Part shown: positions 35,148-44,453 of the stretch, piece by piece | Layout of the letters: the number at the start of each line of letters is the position of its first letter | How positions within the stretch are numbered: position 1 is the stretch's first letter | From: Romeriopsis sp046049545 | GTDB taxonomy: Bacteria > Cyanobacteriota > Cyanobacteriia > Leptolyngbyales > Leptolyngbyaceae | Assembly: GCA_046049545.1 (NCBI GenBank) | Contig: JBJORF010000001.1 | Span: 62,001 to 126,000, forward strand | Length of the DNA: 64,000 nt | Direction: 5' to 3' | The notes under the pieces: generated by a model | The model's input: the letters and a program-made list of their open reading frames with translations, nothing else | Databases searched by the model: none | Told to the model about the DNA's origin: nothing | Translations under genes and position numbers: made by a program

Positions 35148-35489
35148 ATGCTGTATGACTTTCCGATGCTGTCCCCCCAGGCATGGACGGAAGATAGCCA
35201 GATGGTGCGCTGGGATCTGCATGCCCAGGAAATTGCGATCGCAATCGAACAGCTGGCGGCGACTCGAACGACAGCGCTGGATTTGCGGCTTTTAAAGGAT
35301 CAATATGTAATCCAGGCCCAAGAGTTGCTGGTGATTTCGCGGCAGTGGTGGACTGCGTCGGAGACCGATCGTCAGCAGTCGCTCTATCCATTGGTGATGC
35401 AGCAATCGCGACGACTCGATCGGTTGTGGGATTGTATTATGAGTCGCCAGGGGTTAGCGTTTGACGGCGGCGGTGCAGAAATTGGCTGA
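35148..35489 (+). CDS. Small hypothetical protein, unknown function
   Basis: This 113-residue soluble, helical protein has a Trp-rich centre (SRQWWTASETDRQQS) and no known motif. The ATG at 35148 was chosen over a TTG six bases upstream. It is preceded by 343 bases that hold the tandem array at 34812 and no other gene. Its 3' end overlaps the convergent DUF4126 gene by 53 bases, so the final residues (FDGGGAEIG) may not be conserved. Confidence 0.55.
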   Translation: MLYDFPMLSPQAWTEDSQMVRWDLHAQEIAIAIEQLAATRTTALDLRLLKDQYVIQAQELLVISRQWWTASETDRQQSLYPLVMQQSRRLDRLWDCIMSRQGLAFDGGGAEIG

Positions 35490-36033
35490 TTTTGTAGAGG
35501 CCCAAGCTGCCGATGCCGATGACCATTGTTCCACCCACAATTGGGGCGGCGATCGCGAGCACAGACAGCCCGATCGCCAGGGCCAGTTCCAGCAGGGCAA
35601 AAATTGGATTCGCTAAGCCGCCCGTCGCGGCGGTTGAACCACCCCGTAGCAAATTCATTAAAGTTTTTGTCAGCCCTGCTGCCCCGCCGCCTGCGACTAA
35701 GGCGAGCGTCCACTGGGCGATCGGGTCGATTTCCGGCGTAAACGAAGCAGCGACAAGGGTGCCCGCGATTATCGCGGCGGGTGTGGCGAGTACATCCAGG
35801 ATGTGGTCGAACCAGGGAATTGAGTAGCCGATAATTTCCAGTACAGCGGCGATCGCGAAGAGCGTTAGCGCCTGAGGATTTTCAATCCAATCGAATTTGG
35901 CGGGCAAATCGACATGGCCCAGCACGGCGGCGGCGCTGAGGATCAGCAAGGGTACAAATACCCGAAAACCAGCGGCGGCGCTCAAACTAATGGCTAACAG
36001 CAACTCCAGAATCGTATTGAGGTCGAGGTGCAT
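35437..36033 (-). CDS. DUF4126 membrane protein
   Basis: This 198-residue protein with about five hydrophobic helices matches DUF4126 (LLAISLSAAAGFRVFVPLL near the start, LVAGGGAAGLTKTLMN in the middle). Members are of unknown role in bacteria and plastids. The ATG at 36033 (MHLDLNTI) was chosen over the TTG at 36048. Its last 50 or so bases run antisense to the small gene at 35148, and the C-terminal tail (RRRQTLTPGDS) is polar. Confidence 0.8.
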   Translation of the reverse strand: MHLDLNTILELLLAISLSAAAGFRVFVPLLILSAAAVLGHVDLPAKFDWIENPQALTLFAIAAVLEIIGYSIPWFDHILDVLATPAAIIAGTLVAASFTPEIDPIAQWTLALVAGGGAAGLTKTLMNLLRGGSTAATGGLANPIFALLELALAIGLSVLAIAAPIVGGTMVIGIGSLGLYKISQFLHRRRQTLTPGDS

Positions 36034-36188
36034 GATGAGGGTGCTCAAGAATCAAGGGAAAAACACGAAAAAACAAGCGATGATGATTTTCATCTAAGCG
36101 CAGTTTCCCGAAAATTGCGATGATGATCATTAGTAATCGGCTCCGCTGAATTTGGCGTGGCGACCTTTGGAGGAGTGGGATTAGAACG

Positions 36189-37367
36189 ATGGTGCGGTTG
36201 GCCGATCGAATGGCGGCGATGGGATCGAATGTGTTTGCCGATATGGATCGCGCTAAACAGGCGGCGGTGGCGGCGGGTCGGGATTTGATTGATCTGTCCT
36301 TGGGGTCGTCGGATCTGCCGACACCGCCCCATGTGCTCGCGGCGATCGGGCGATCGTTGGATGATCCCAGTACCCATGGCTATTTACTCTTCCGGGGTAC
36401 GCTCCCGTTTCGGCAGGCGGCGGCGGACTGGTATGAGCGCAAGTTTGGTCTGGCGGTTGATCCGGAGACGGAGGTGCTGCCGCTGATTGGTTCCCAGGAA
36501 GGGACGGGCCATTTGCCGTTGGCGTTGCTGAATCCGGGGGATTATGCGTTGCTGCTCGATCCGGGCTATCCTTCCCACGCGGGGGGCGTGCAGTTAGCGG
36601 GCGGGCAGATCTATCCGATGCCATTGTTGGCGGAAAATCAATTCCTCCCGCAATTTGAAGATATTCCTGCGGCTATTCTCCAACAAGCCCGGATGATGGT
36701 GCTGAGCTATCCCCACAATCCCACTGCCGCGACGGCAACGTTGGCCTTCTTCCGATCGGCGGTGCGATTTTGTCAGCGGCATGACTTGGTGCTGGTGCAT
36801 GACTTTCCCTATGCAGAGTTGGTGTTTGATGGCACGGTGCCGCCTTCGGTGCTGCAAGCCGATCCGACATTATCGGTGAGCATCGAGTTCTTCACGCTGT
36901 CGAAGTCGTTCAATATGGGTGGGTTTCGGGTGGGCTACGCGATCGGGAATGCGGAGTTGATCACTGCCCTGCGCCAAATCAAGGCAACCGTCGATTTCAA
37001 TCAGTATTTGGGAATTTTGAATGGGGCGGAAGCGGCGCTGCGTGGGCCACAGACCGCAGTGACCGCAATGGTTGCGACGTTTCGCGATCGGCGGGATGCG
37101 TTGGTTGCAGCGTTGGGCGCGATCGGTTGGGCTGTTCCCACCCCGGTGGCGGCGATGTATGTCTGGGCGGAATTGCCGGAAGCCTGGGCGGTGCGATCGG
37201 TGGAGTTTTGTGTCGAACTGGTGGCGCAGACGGGGGTGGCCTTGTCGCCGGGAGCGGGCTTTGGGTTGGCGGGAGAAGGCTATGTGCGCTTTGCCCTGGT
37301 ACAAGAACCGCCGCGACTGCAAGAAGCAGTGCGGCGGTTGGCTGTTTTTTTGGAATCTCAGGTTTAG
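36189..37367 (+). CDS. PLP-dependent class I/II aminotransferase
   Basis: This 392-residue fold-type I aminotransferase has the substrate/cofactor segments DLSLGSSDLPTP near residue 35, LSYPHNPTAATA near 175, and the PLP lysine in SLSKSFNMGGFRVGY near 240. The architecture is close to LL-diaminopimelate and succinyl-DAP type aminotransferases, but the specific substrate is uncertain. Codon use is normal for the region. It stands alone on the strand between the DUF4126 and SSB genes. Confidence 0.85.
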   Translation: MVRLADRMAAMGSNVFADMDRAKQAAVAAGRDLIDLSLGSSDLPTPPHVLAAIGRSLDDPSTHGYLLFRGTLPFRQAAADWYERKFGLAVDPETEVLPLIGSQEGTGHLPLALLNPGDYALLLDPGYPSHAGGVQLAGGQIYPMPLLAENQFLPQFEDIPAAILQQARMMVLSYPHNPTAATATLAFFRSAVRFCQRHDLVLVHDFPYAELVFDGTVPPSVLQADPTLSVSIEFFTLSKSFNMGGFRVGYAIGNAELITALRQIKATVDFNQYLGILNGAEAALRGPQTAVTAMVATFRDRRDALVAALGAIGWAVPTPVAAMYVWAELPEAWAVRSVEFCVELVAQTGVALSPGAGFGLAGEGYVRFALVQEPPRLQEAVRRLAVFLESQV

Positions 37368-37405
37368 CGTTTCCGGCTTAGAAGCTCAGACGGGGCCGCT
37401 CCCGC

Positions 37406-37843
37406 TTAGAATGGGATCTCGTCAAAATCTGCCTCTTCAACAACCGGAGCCGCCGCCTTTTTCGCCGTCTTCGTCGCGGTGGCCGCAGCGGGAACACTGG
37501 CATTTCCGGCGGCGGGCGGTGCGCCGATGCCGAGGGTAACGCCACCGACTTCATAGATTTTGGTAATCGTCAGTTCTGCCCGTTTTTCTTTAAACCCTTC
37601 GGGCCGCTCCACAGTGTTCATCCCCAAGCGCCCTTCGATGATCACCTGTGCGCCGACTTGGTACTTGGCCACAATATCTTGAGCCGTATTGCCCCAGCCG
37701 ATCGCCTTAACTTCGGCACCGGGCTCTTCTGGGCGCAGACCCGCAAACTGGACTTTCATCTCCGCGATCGCCAGTTGATTGTCCTGGGTGTAGCGCAGTT
37801 GGGGGGCTTCGGTAATTTGGGCCAGCAAAATGCAACTGTTCAT
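37406..37843 (-). CDS. ssb: Single-stranded DNA-binding protein
   Basis: This 145-residue SSB has the OB-fold (ILLAQITEAPQLRYTQDNQ, then GWGNTAQDIVAKY), an Ala/Lys-rich linker and the acidic tip DFDEIPF that recruits replication and repair proteins. The cyanobacterial type is short and this length is usual. The start at 37843 fits the first strand. Confidence 0.93.
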   Translation of the reverse strand: MNSCILLAQITEAPQLRYTQDNQLAIAEMKVQFAGLRPEEPGAEVKAIGWGNTAQDIVAKYQVGAQVIIEGRLGMNTVERPEGFKEKRAELTITKIYEVGGVTLGIGAPPAAGNASVPAAATATKTAKKAAAPVVEEADFDEIPF

Positions 37844-37966
37844 TAGGGCTTCCTCCAGGGTGATCGTCGCTTGAATGGGGGCGACAATAGAATACCTGAC
37901 GATCGGTAAAAGTGGTTCAGAAGTTTTGGGATTTGCGGTTATGGCTGGATTGATGCTTGAGCCAGT

Positions 37967-40489
37967 CTAAAGATCGCGATCCTGGGCGACGAAGGTTTGG
38001 ACTTGGACTTTGTATTCGCGGAGGGTTTCGTCCACCCAGGATCGATCGGCGCTATTCGCATAGATGTGGATTATTGGTTCGCTGGCATCGGGCAGAATCA
38101 GTACCCAACTGTCATGTTGATCGTTGAAGATTTTTACGCCGTCGATCAGTTCTAGCCGATCGTGGGTGTGGGTTTCGATGAAATGTCGCATTAATGCGCC
38201 TTTGACCTTCCAGGGACAGCGCACGGCGTAGGTTTTGTGGGTGATGTGGGGGCAGTTGGCACGGATTTCGCCGAGGGTGCGGTTTTGGAGTTGCAGGAGT
38301 TCGATTAGTTTCGCAATGCAAAACATCGCATCAAATCCTGGATGTAGTTGCGGAAAAATAAAGCCCATGTCACCGCTGCCGCCCAGGATCGTATGCGGGT
38401 GGTCATAACAGGCCTGCATCAGGGCGGTGGGGTTGTCCTGGGTGCGGATCACTTGGCTGTCGTAGCGGTGGGCAATGATTTCGACGGCGCTGCTGGCATG
38501 GACAGGCACGACGACGCGACTGCGGGGATGGGCGCTGAGCATCATATCGACCATCAGGGCGGTGAGTGTTTCACCGCGAATGGCTTCCCCGGCTTCATCC
38601 ACGAGCACTAACAGTTCACCATTCGCGGCGACTTGTACACCGAAATTGGCCCGCAGGGCTTCAACGACATGGCCGAGTTGGTTGAGTAAGATTTCGCGAT
38701 CGTCCCGAGTTGGGGTTTTCTGGGTCAGGCTCGCATTCAGCACCACGGCATCGCAGCCAAATTTCGCCAGGAGTTGTGGCAATACTGCGCCGGACACTGC
38801 GTAGGCATAGTCGATTACCACTTTGGCGCTGCTTTGATTCACCGCCCGGGCATTAATTTGCTGCTCAAAGCTGCGGCTATAAATCTCGATCGCGTGATTC
38901 ATCTCGATGATATTGCCGATCTCGGACATCGCGGCCCGCCGGAAATCTTCCTTGAAAAATGCGCCTTCAATTTTCTTTTCGGCGGCTTTGCTTAGGTTGA
39001 TCCCATGGGCATCAAAGCATTCAATCAAGATGCGATCGGAGAACTTGGGGTCAACCCGCACGTGAATCCCCCCCGCCACCCCCAAGGCCGGAACGACCGA
39101 TCGGGCCACGGGAATCGCTGTGGATTGTAGATCCTGAATATGCACCCCCACAGACATCAGCCCGGCGATCAACGATCGGGTGACCATGCGGGAGACCGAT
39201 CGTTGATCGCGCGATACCGTGACCTGGGATCCCTGGGGCAGGGTCGAACCAAAAGCTGCGCCCAGCTTCACCGCAAATTCGGGAATCATCTCCACATTGG
39301 CAATCCCGACCACGCCCCGCTGGCCGAAGAGATTCCGCTGAGCGGTCGCCCCCCAAATCAAATTGCTGTTCAGAATTGCGCCGGGTTCAATCAATTTCTG
39401 CGGCCAAACCCTGACCTGAGGACTAATCCGCGCCTCTTCCCCAATCCGACAAAGCGGCCCCACCACTGCGCCTTCGAGTACCTGCGCCCGTCGCTCCACC
39501 CGCACCCCCCGGCCAATCACACAGCCCCGCAGATGGGCTTCTTCGCCGATAATGCAGCCATTGCCAATAATCGGTCGTTTCAAATCGGCATCCGCCCCGA
39601 TCGTCACATGGTCACCAATCACCGTGCCACTTTCTAAGATCACCCGCGCCCCAATCCGGCATTGGCTGCCAATCAGTGCCGGGGCCGCCAATTGTGCGGA
39701 TGGATCAATCATCGTTTCGGCCCCCACCCAAATCCCAGGCGCATGTTCGACATAACCGATCGGGGCAGTGCCTTGCTGGAGATGCTGGGCGAGCCGATCG
39801 TACTGGGCCGTGCGATAGGTTTCTAAATTACCGACATCGCACCAATAGCCCGCCGCCACGTAGCCATAGAGCGGCAGTTGTTTATCGAGCAGTAATGGAA
39901 ATAAATCCTGGGAGAAATCGCAGGTGACTCCCTCTGGTAAATAATCCAACGCCTCGGGTTCCAAGATATAAATCCCGGTGTTGACGGTGTCAGAGAAAAC
40001 TTCACTGGTGGTCGGCTTCTCCAGAAAGCGTTGGACTTGGCCGCGATCGTCGGTGATCACGACACCAAATTCTAGGGGATTGGGTACAGGGGCGAGCACT
40101 AGGGTCGCGATCGCGGCGCGCGATCGATGGAAGGCGATCGCGCGCCGCAGGTCAATATCGGTCACGCTGTCACCGCTAATGACGATAAACGTTTCGGTGA
40201 GCAATTCGGCAATCTGCTTGACGCAGCCCGCCGTCCCCAGCGGCTGATCCTCCTCCACCGCGTAGATCAAGTTCACCCCAAAGTCCGCCCCATCTTGGAA
40301 ATAATCGCGCAGCACATCCGGGAGGTAATGCAGCGTGGCGATGATTTCGGTGATGCCGTGGTGGCGGAGGAGCTGAATGATATGTTCGGCGATCGGGCGA
40401 TTCAGAATCGGCACCATCGGTTTGGGCGAATCGCAGGTTAGGGGTCGGAGCCTGGTGCCCGAACCGCCGGCCATTACAACTGCGCGCAT
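37967..40489 (-). CDS. Nucleotidyltransferase-phosphomannomutase-like fusion
   Basis: This 840-residue protein joins a sugar-phosphate nucleotidyltransferase (MAGGSGTRLRPLTCDSPKP, residues 7-25, to about 230), a hexapeptide left-handed helix (about 250-350) and a phosphohexomutase-like region (about 380-840). The mutase part lacks the usual TASHNP phosphoserine loop, having instead GGIHVRVDPKF, as also seen in actinobacterial members. That part may be regulatory or use another chemistry. The likely product is GDP-mannose or a related sugar nucleotide for surface polysaccharide. Confidence 0.85.
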   Translation of the reverse strand: MRAVVMAGGSGTRLRPLTCDSPKPMVPILNRPIAEHIIQLLRHHGITEIIATLHYLPDVLRDYFQDGADFGVNLIYAVEEDQPLGTAGCVKQIAELLTETFIVISGDSVTDIDLRRAIAFHRSRAAIATLVLAPVPNPLEFGVVITDDRGQVQRFLEKPTTSEVFSDTVNTGIYILEPEALDYLPEGVTCDFSQDLFPLLLDKQLPLYGYVAAGYWCDVGNLETYRTAQYDRLAQHLQQGTAPIGYVEHAPGIWVGAETMIDPSAQLAAPALIGSQCRIGARVILESGTVIGDHVTIGADADLKRPIIGNGCIIGEEAHLRGCVIGRGVRVERRAQVLEGAVVGPLCRIGEEARISPQVRVWPQKLIEPGAILNSNLIWGATAQRNLFGQRGVVGIANVEMIPEFAVKLGAAFGSTLPQGSQVTVSRDQRSVSRMVTRSLIAGLMSVGVHIQDLQSTAIPVARSVVPALGVAGGIHVRVDPKFSDRILIECFDAHGINLSKAAEKKIEGAFFKEDFRRAAMSEIGNIIEMNHAIEIYSRSFEQQINARAVNQSSAKVVIDYAYAVSGAVLPQLLAKFGCDAVVLNASLTQKTPTRDDREILLNQLGHVVEALRANFGVQVAANGELLVLVDEAGEAIRGETLTALMVDMMLSAHPRSRVVVPVHASSAVEIIAHRYDSQVIRTQDNPTALMQACYDHPHTILGGSGDMGFIFPQLHPGFDAMFCIAKLIELLQLQNRTLGEIRANCPHITHKTYAVRCPWKVKGALMRHFIETHTHDRLELIDGVKIFNDQHDSWVLILPDASEPIIHIYANSADRSWVDETLREYKVQVQTFVAQDRDL

Positions 40490-40502
40490 GGATATCGCCT
40501 CC

Positions 40503-40550
40503 GTCTTTAGCCTTTGCTGCCTTTAGCCTTTGCCGCCTTTAGGCTTTTCT
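40503..40550. repeat. 16-bp tandem array, three units
   Basis: Three copies close to GCCTTTAGCCTTTGCC lie 14 bases upstream of the start of the fusion gene, in its presumed 5' leader. Mismatches are one to four per copy. Confidence 0.8.
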
Positions 40551-40743
40551 ATTGTGTCGAAAATTCCGGGATTCTGCGAAATCTCACAATTTGTATCAAT
40601 TGCATCCTGGATTTCCGGGGCTGCTGGATGCGAGCATGAATTCACAGCTTGTGGATCAACCACTGTTTGCCTGGGCGCTAGCGCAGACGAAATTCTCTCC
40701 TTTACAATGGAAAGCAAATAGCCTATACGGTTGGATGTTGGGC

Positions 40744-40783
40744 CTTGAGGCCGTGGCATAAAACTTGAGGCCGTGGCTTAAAA
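40744..40783. repeat. 20-bp tandem duplication
   Basis: The unit CTTGAGGCCGTGGCATAAAA is directly repeated with a single base change. It lies 20 bases before the chosen start of the DUF1400 hydrolase, in the leader. Confidence 0.9.
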
Positions 40784-40803
40784 CTGAGTTGCGCGGGTTC
40801 CTG

Positions 40804-42474
40804 ATGTGGGGTGATGTGGTGAAGTGGCTTGGACATCGACTCGGAGTATTGTGGGCGGGATTAGTGCTGGGCGGTGCTGGGGGTTTGTTGGTTGAGAGTA
40901 TGGGGCAACGGGCGATCGCGGCGGAGCGACTGACGATTTCCTATGGGTTGCTGTCGCGATCGGTGTCGTTAGACGGTTTGGTGGCCTATGCCGATCGCGG
41001 CGAACTCGATGATGAGCTGTATGTCTACACGCGGTATGTCACCCCGGAACAGCGCGAACTGCTGCGCCGATCGTTGCGCTTAAAGGCCGATCTGAGCGTT
41101 GTGGCGGTGTCGCAGTTTCTCTACAGTCCCCAGGGCCAGATTGTGTTGCAACGCCTGGGGGACGTGGTGCAGCCAGAATCCCGCGATAACGGCCTGTACG
41201 CGATTCGCGCGGCGCTGATTATGGCAGCGGCGGATGCGGAGGGATTGACTCCCCTGAATGTGTTGCGGAAGTTTCCCACGCCGGGGATTCGCTTGGATTT
41301 GCAAAAAACCTTGGAGATTACGGCGGCGCTGGATGATGTTGTCCGCCAGACGAATCAAGCAGCCCAACAGATTGCGGCACAGACGGAGCAGAATCTCGCG
41401 GCGGAGACCTTGCCGCAGCCCCTGGCGAACTTGACGATGCCAGGGCTAGTCAGTTGGGCACGGCAGGAATTGTTTTTGGAAGATCGCAGTCGGGTGGCGA
41501 TTTCGGGGTTTGCCAGAATTCGGCCCGTACGGTTCTATGTCTATGGCCCGCGTTTGCGGCAAGCGGCGAAGACTCCGGTGGTGGTGATTTCCCATGGGTT
41601 GGGTTCTGATCGGGGCAGCTTTGCGTATCTGGCCGAGCATTTGGCTTCCCATGGCTATACGGTGGTGGTGCCTGCCCATCCCGGCAGTGATGCGAATCAA
41701 ATGGCGGCGTTGCTGCGCGGTCGGGCGGATGAAGTGGCCGCGCCCGTGGAATTTATCGATCGGCCCCTGGATGTGAAATTTATTTTGGATTATCTCCAAG
41801 CTGATCCGCGCTGGAATTTTGCGGATTGGAATAATGTGGGGGTATTGGGCCAATCCTTTGGGGGCTATACGGCGCTGGCGTTGGCGGGGGCGACGCTGAA
41901 CTTCGATCGATTAGCCCAGGAATGTGAATCGGGCAAGCAGCTGGTGACCCTGAATATTTCGCTGTTGCTGCAATGTCGGGCGGCGGAATTGCCCCGTCAG
42001 CCCTATGCCATTGCCGATGCCAGAGTCAAGGCGATCGTTACCGCGAATGCGGTGAGCAGCGTGGTGTTTGGGCCAGATGGCTTGGCTCCGGTGCAGGTGC
42101 CGACGCTGATGATTTCGGGGAAGGCGGATACGGTGGCTCCGGCATTGCTGGAGCAGATGCGATCGTTTAGTTGGCTAACGGCCCCAGAGCGGTATTTAGC
42201 GCTGGTCGATCGCAGTACGCATTTTTCATTTTTGGCGGAGTCGCCCGAGGGCGAGGGGGTGCAATTGCAATTACCCACGGAGGTGGTAGGGCCGAGTCCG
42301 GCAACGAACCAGCGCTATCTCAGTGCGTTGAGTTTGGCGTTTTTTCAGCGGCATTTGCAGCAGCAGGTGAGCTATCAGCCTTATCTGACGGGGCGTTATG
42401 GTCGATCGCTCAGTCGTGATCCGCTACGGATTGATTTGGTGCGATCATTGTCGATCGAGGATCTGCCGAAGTAG
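40804..42474 (+). CDS. Exported alpha/beta hydrolase with DUF1400 domain
   Basis: This 556-residue protein has an N-terminal membrane/signal helix (VLWAGLVLGGAGGLLVESMG), a DUF1400 domain (LTISYGLLSRSVSLDGLVAYA) and an alpha/beta hydrolase domain. The nucleophile is in GQSFGGYTALALAG near residue 353, the oxyanion region is ISHGLGSDRGSFAYLAEH, and a late His is found in DRSTHFSFL. Substrates may be esters or lipids outside the cell membrane. The ATG at 40804 was chosen over a TTG at 40765 that falls in the 20-bp repeat. Confidence 0.85.
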   Translation: MWGDVVKWLGHRLGVLWAGLVLGGAGGLLVESMGQRAIAAERLTISYGLLSRSVSLDGLVAYADRGELDDELYVYTRYVTPEQRELLRRSLRLKADLSVVAVSQFLYSPQGQIVLQRLGDVVQPESRDNGLYAIRAALIMAAADAEGLTPLNVLRKFPTPGIRLDLQKTLEITAALDDVVRQTNQAAQQIAAQTEQNLAAETLPQPLANLTMPGLVSWARQELFLEDRSRVAISGFARIRPVRFYVYGPRLRQAAKTPVVVISHGLGSDRGSFAYLAEHLASHGYTVVVPAHPGSDANQMAALLRGRADEVAAPVEFIDRPLDVKFILDYLQADPRWNFADWNNVGVLGQSFGGYTALALAGATLNFDRLAQECESGKQLVTLNISLLLQCRAAELPRQPYAIADARVKAIVTANAVSSVVFGPDGLAPVQVPTLMISGKADTVAPALLEQMRSFSWLTAPERYLALVDRSTHFSFLAESPEGEGVQLQLPTEVVGPSPATNQRYLSALSLAFFQRHLQQQVSYQPYLTGRYGRSLSRDPLRIDLVRSLSIEDLPK

Positions 42475-42537
42475 GTTAAATTGCGACATCATAGGAGTAG
42501 CTTTGAGCAGTAATTGAGCCACCTGATTGATCCAAGT

Positions 42538-43485
42538 ATGGACGGATTTCTGAATCTAAATAAACCGCTGGGATTGACTTCCCATGATTGTGTCGCAAAA
42601 TTACGGCGGATTCTGGGCACGAAAAAAATTGGTCACGCGGGGACACTTGATCCGGCGGCGGATGGGGTGTTGCCGATCGCGGTGGGGCGGGTGACGCGGT
42701 TGTTGCAATATTTGCCGGGGGATAAGGCCTATCAGGCGACGGTGCGGTTTGGGGTGACGACGGACAGTGATGATCTTGAAGGGCAGGTGTTGACCCAAAC
42801 GCCTGCGCCGCAGTTGACCCAAGACCAAGTGGTGGCGGTGCTGGGACAGTTTCAAGGGCGAATCCAGCAGATTCCGCCCGCGTTTAGTGCGATTCAAGTG
42901 GATGGGCAGCGGCTCTATGCCTTGGCGCGGGCGGGGAAGGCGGTGGATGTGCCGATGCGGGAAGTGGTGGTGAATGGAATTGAAGTGTTGGCTTGGCGAT
43001 CGGGGGCGTTTCCCGAAATTGATTTGGCGATTGCCTGTGGGGCGGGGACTTATATCCGGGCGATCGCGCGGGATTTGGGGGCAGCAGTGGGCACGGGGGC
43101 GACGCTGGCCGGATTGCGGCGGACGGTGAGCAGTGGGTTTGGGATTGCGGGGAGTTTGAGTTTGCCGGAGGTGAGTGAGCGGTTTGCGGCGGGGGCGTTG
43201 GATCTAGCGCCGCCGATCGCGGTGCTTCAGGGGTTGCCGCAATTGGTGTTGAGGGATGGGACGATCGGGCGGCGCTGGTGTTTTGGGCAGAAGGTGGAGT
43301 TGGAGTCGGAGGTTTTAGCAGGGTTTGGGTTAGGTCAGCCGGAGGGGGATGTGGCTTATCGGGTGCATGATGCGGGAGGAGAGTTTTTGGGGATTACGAA
43401 GGTGGAGGTTTGGGAAACGGGTTGGCGATTGTTGCCGCAAATGGTTTATCGATCGAATGATGGGGATGTAAAAGAGACTACTTAG
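42538..43485 (+). CDS. truB: tRNA pseudouridine(55) synthase
   Basis: This 315-residue TruB has the start MDGFLNLNKPLGLTSHD and the catalytic aspartate in HAGTLDPAADGVLP near residue 43. It makes pseudouridine 55 in the T loop of tRNAs. The ATG at 42538 matches the family's start, and an in-frame TTG at 42514 is less likely. The C-terminal region after about residue 230 is longer than the catalytic core alone and is moderately G-rich in sequence. Confidence 0.95.
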   Translation: MDGFLNLNKPLGLTSHDCVAKLRRILGTKKIGHAGTLDPAADGVLPIAVGRVTRLLQYLPGDKAYQATVRFGVTTDSDDLEGQVLTQTPAPQLTQDQVVAVLGQFQGRIQQIPPAFSAIQVDGQRLYALARAGKAVDVPMREVVVNGIEVLAWRSGAFPEIDLAIACGAGTYIRAIARDLGAAVGTGATLAGLRRTVSSGFGIAGSLSLPEVSERFAAGALDLAPPIAVLQGLPQLVLRDGTIGRRWCFGQKVELESEVLAGFGLGQPEGDVAYRVHDAGGEFLGITKVEVWETGWRLLPQMVYRSNDGDVKETT

Positions 43486-43632
43486 GATGCTTTACAGTCC
43501 TTTCATATTTGGTTGCGTAAGATTTCAGTGGACTCGAATACGCTCAAGAAAATATAACTGGTGGAGGAAGAAATTTGATTGCTTGGGCAATTATATTTCC
43601 CTTGAAAATTTTGAATCAATCAGGGGTTATTT

Positions 43633-44019
43633 GTGCGTAAAGGTGTCTTTGCTGCTTTGTTGGTGACTGTTGGGATTACTGTAGCCCCATCAAAGATTTT
43701 TGCAGCAGAACCAGCTTATTTACTTTTTGGTGAAGGCGGTTCTGTATTTCTTGGATGTGCTAACTGTGGAGAGTACGAGAGTGATTCGTTGAATAATGAT
43801 TATGGGACTTATGGAAGTCCTTACAATTCCATGAGTGTCCGGAATAGTTATGGAATTTATGGGAGCCGTTATTCTGACGTAAGTGCTTGCAATCCAAATG
43901 CGAATAACCCTCCCTTCCTTGCTGACAGCAATGGGAATTTTATCGGTTTCGTGACAGTTAACCGTCGGTTTAGAAATAATATTGCAGTGCATCCACGTTT
44001 ATTACGTGCATGTCAGTAG
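43633..44019 (+). CDS. Small secreted cyanobacterial protein
   Basis: This 128-residue protein starts at a GTG, preceded by AGGGG, and has a signal peptide (VFAALLVTVGITVAPSKIFA, cleaved near residue 24). The mature part has a Tyr/Ser/Asn-rich segment (YGTYGSPYNSMSVRNSYGIY) with three cysteines and the phrase NPPFLADSNGNFIGF typical of a cyanobacterial exported family. The DNA is distinctly lower in GC than its neighbours, which may indicate transfer or relaxed selection. The function is unknown. Confidence 0.75.
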   Translation: MRKGVFAALLVTVGITVAPSKIFAAEPAYLLFGEGGSVFLGCANCGEYESDSLNNDYGTYGSPYNSMSVRNSYGIYGSRYSDVSACNPNANNPPFLADSNGNFIGFVTVNRRFRNNIAVHPRLLRACQ

Positions 44020-44079
44020 ATAGCGAGTCTGAAAGGTGCGTTGGCTCTAGGGTCAGCGCATCAATTCTAATCTTTTCGG

Positions 44080-44235
44080 TTATATCATCGTTGCGATCAA
44101 GGTTGCCATTAAATCGGCTAAATCCATGGGGACGCGATAGAGATTACTGTCTTGGTTGATTTGTTTGGTTTGCCGATCGTAGCTCCCGAATTTCCAGTTC
44201 CGTCGTAGGATGCGTTGTTCCGAAGGGCGGTGCAT
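44080..44235 (-). CDS. Tiny ORF (51 residues), last of four
   Basis: This short frame reads RRNWKFGSYDRQTKQINQDS then NLYRVPMDLADLMATL, a well-ordered sequence unlike noise. It looks like the C-terminal end of a larger protein, possibly of the same PD-(D/E)XK-like family whose start may survive at 44734. It begins eight bases after the stop of the 68-residue ORF. It is either a small real gene or a pseudogene remnant. Confidence 0.4.
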   Translation of the reverse strand: MHRPSEQRILRRNWKFGSYDRQTKQINQDSNLYRVPMDLADLMATLIATMI

Positions 44236-44243
44236 CGACCTAA

Positions 44244-44450
44244 TTATTGCCCTCGTCCCGGTTTACAATCCGCAAACCCCAAGGCTTCTGTATCCAAAAA
44301 ACTTGCGATCGCCATCTCCACCACCCGCTCGATCGGATACTCAATTTCCGTCGCCCGATCGAGCAAAGCGATCCTGATCCGCTCTGGCAATCGATCGAGG
44401 ATTGCCTGGGCATCGGGAGTGGAAAGCTGCTCCAGCGTGGTAATTTGCAT
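44244..44450 (-). CDS. Small helical protein, possible antitoxin-like
   Basis: This 68-residue protein is predicted to be helical (TLEQLSTPDAQAILDRLPER then IRIALLDRATEIEYPIERV) and has an acidic/hydrophobic pattern reminiscent of small antitoxins or their partners. It begins three bases after the stop of the 38-residue ORF upstream. No cognate toxin was recognised. Confidence 0.5.
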   Translation of the reverse strand: MQITTLEQLSTPDAQAILDRLPERIRIALLDRATEIEYPIERVVEMAIASFLDTEALGFADCKPGRGQ

Positions 44451-44453
44451 AAA

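Noticed and set aside
40636..40761. A 41-codon ORF (MNSQLVDQPLFAWALAQTKF...) upstream of the DUF1400 hydrolase
   Set aside because: The translation is plausible for a small protein, but it lacks a ribosome site and ends inside a 20-bp tandem repeat. Without conservation I cannot support it.
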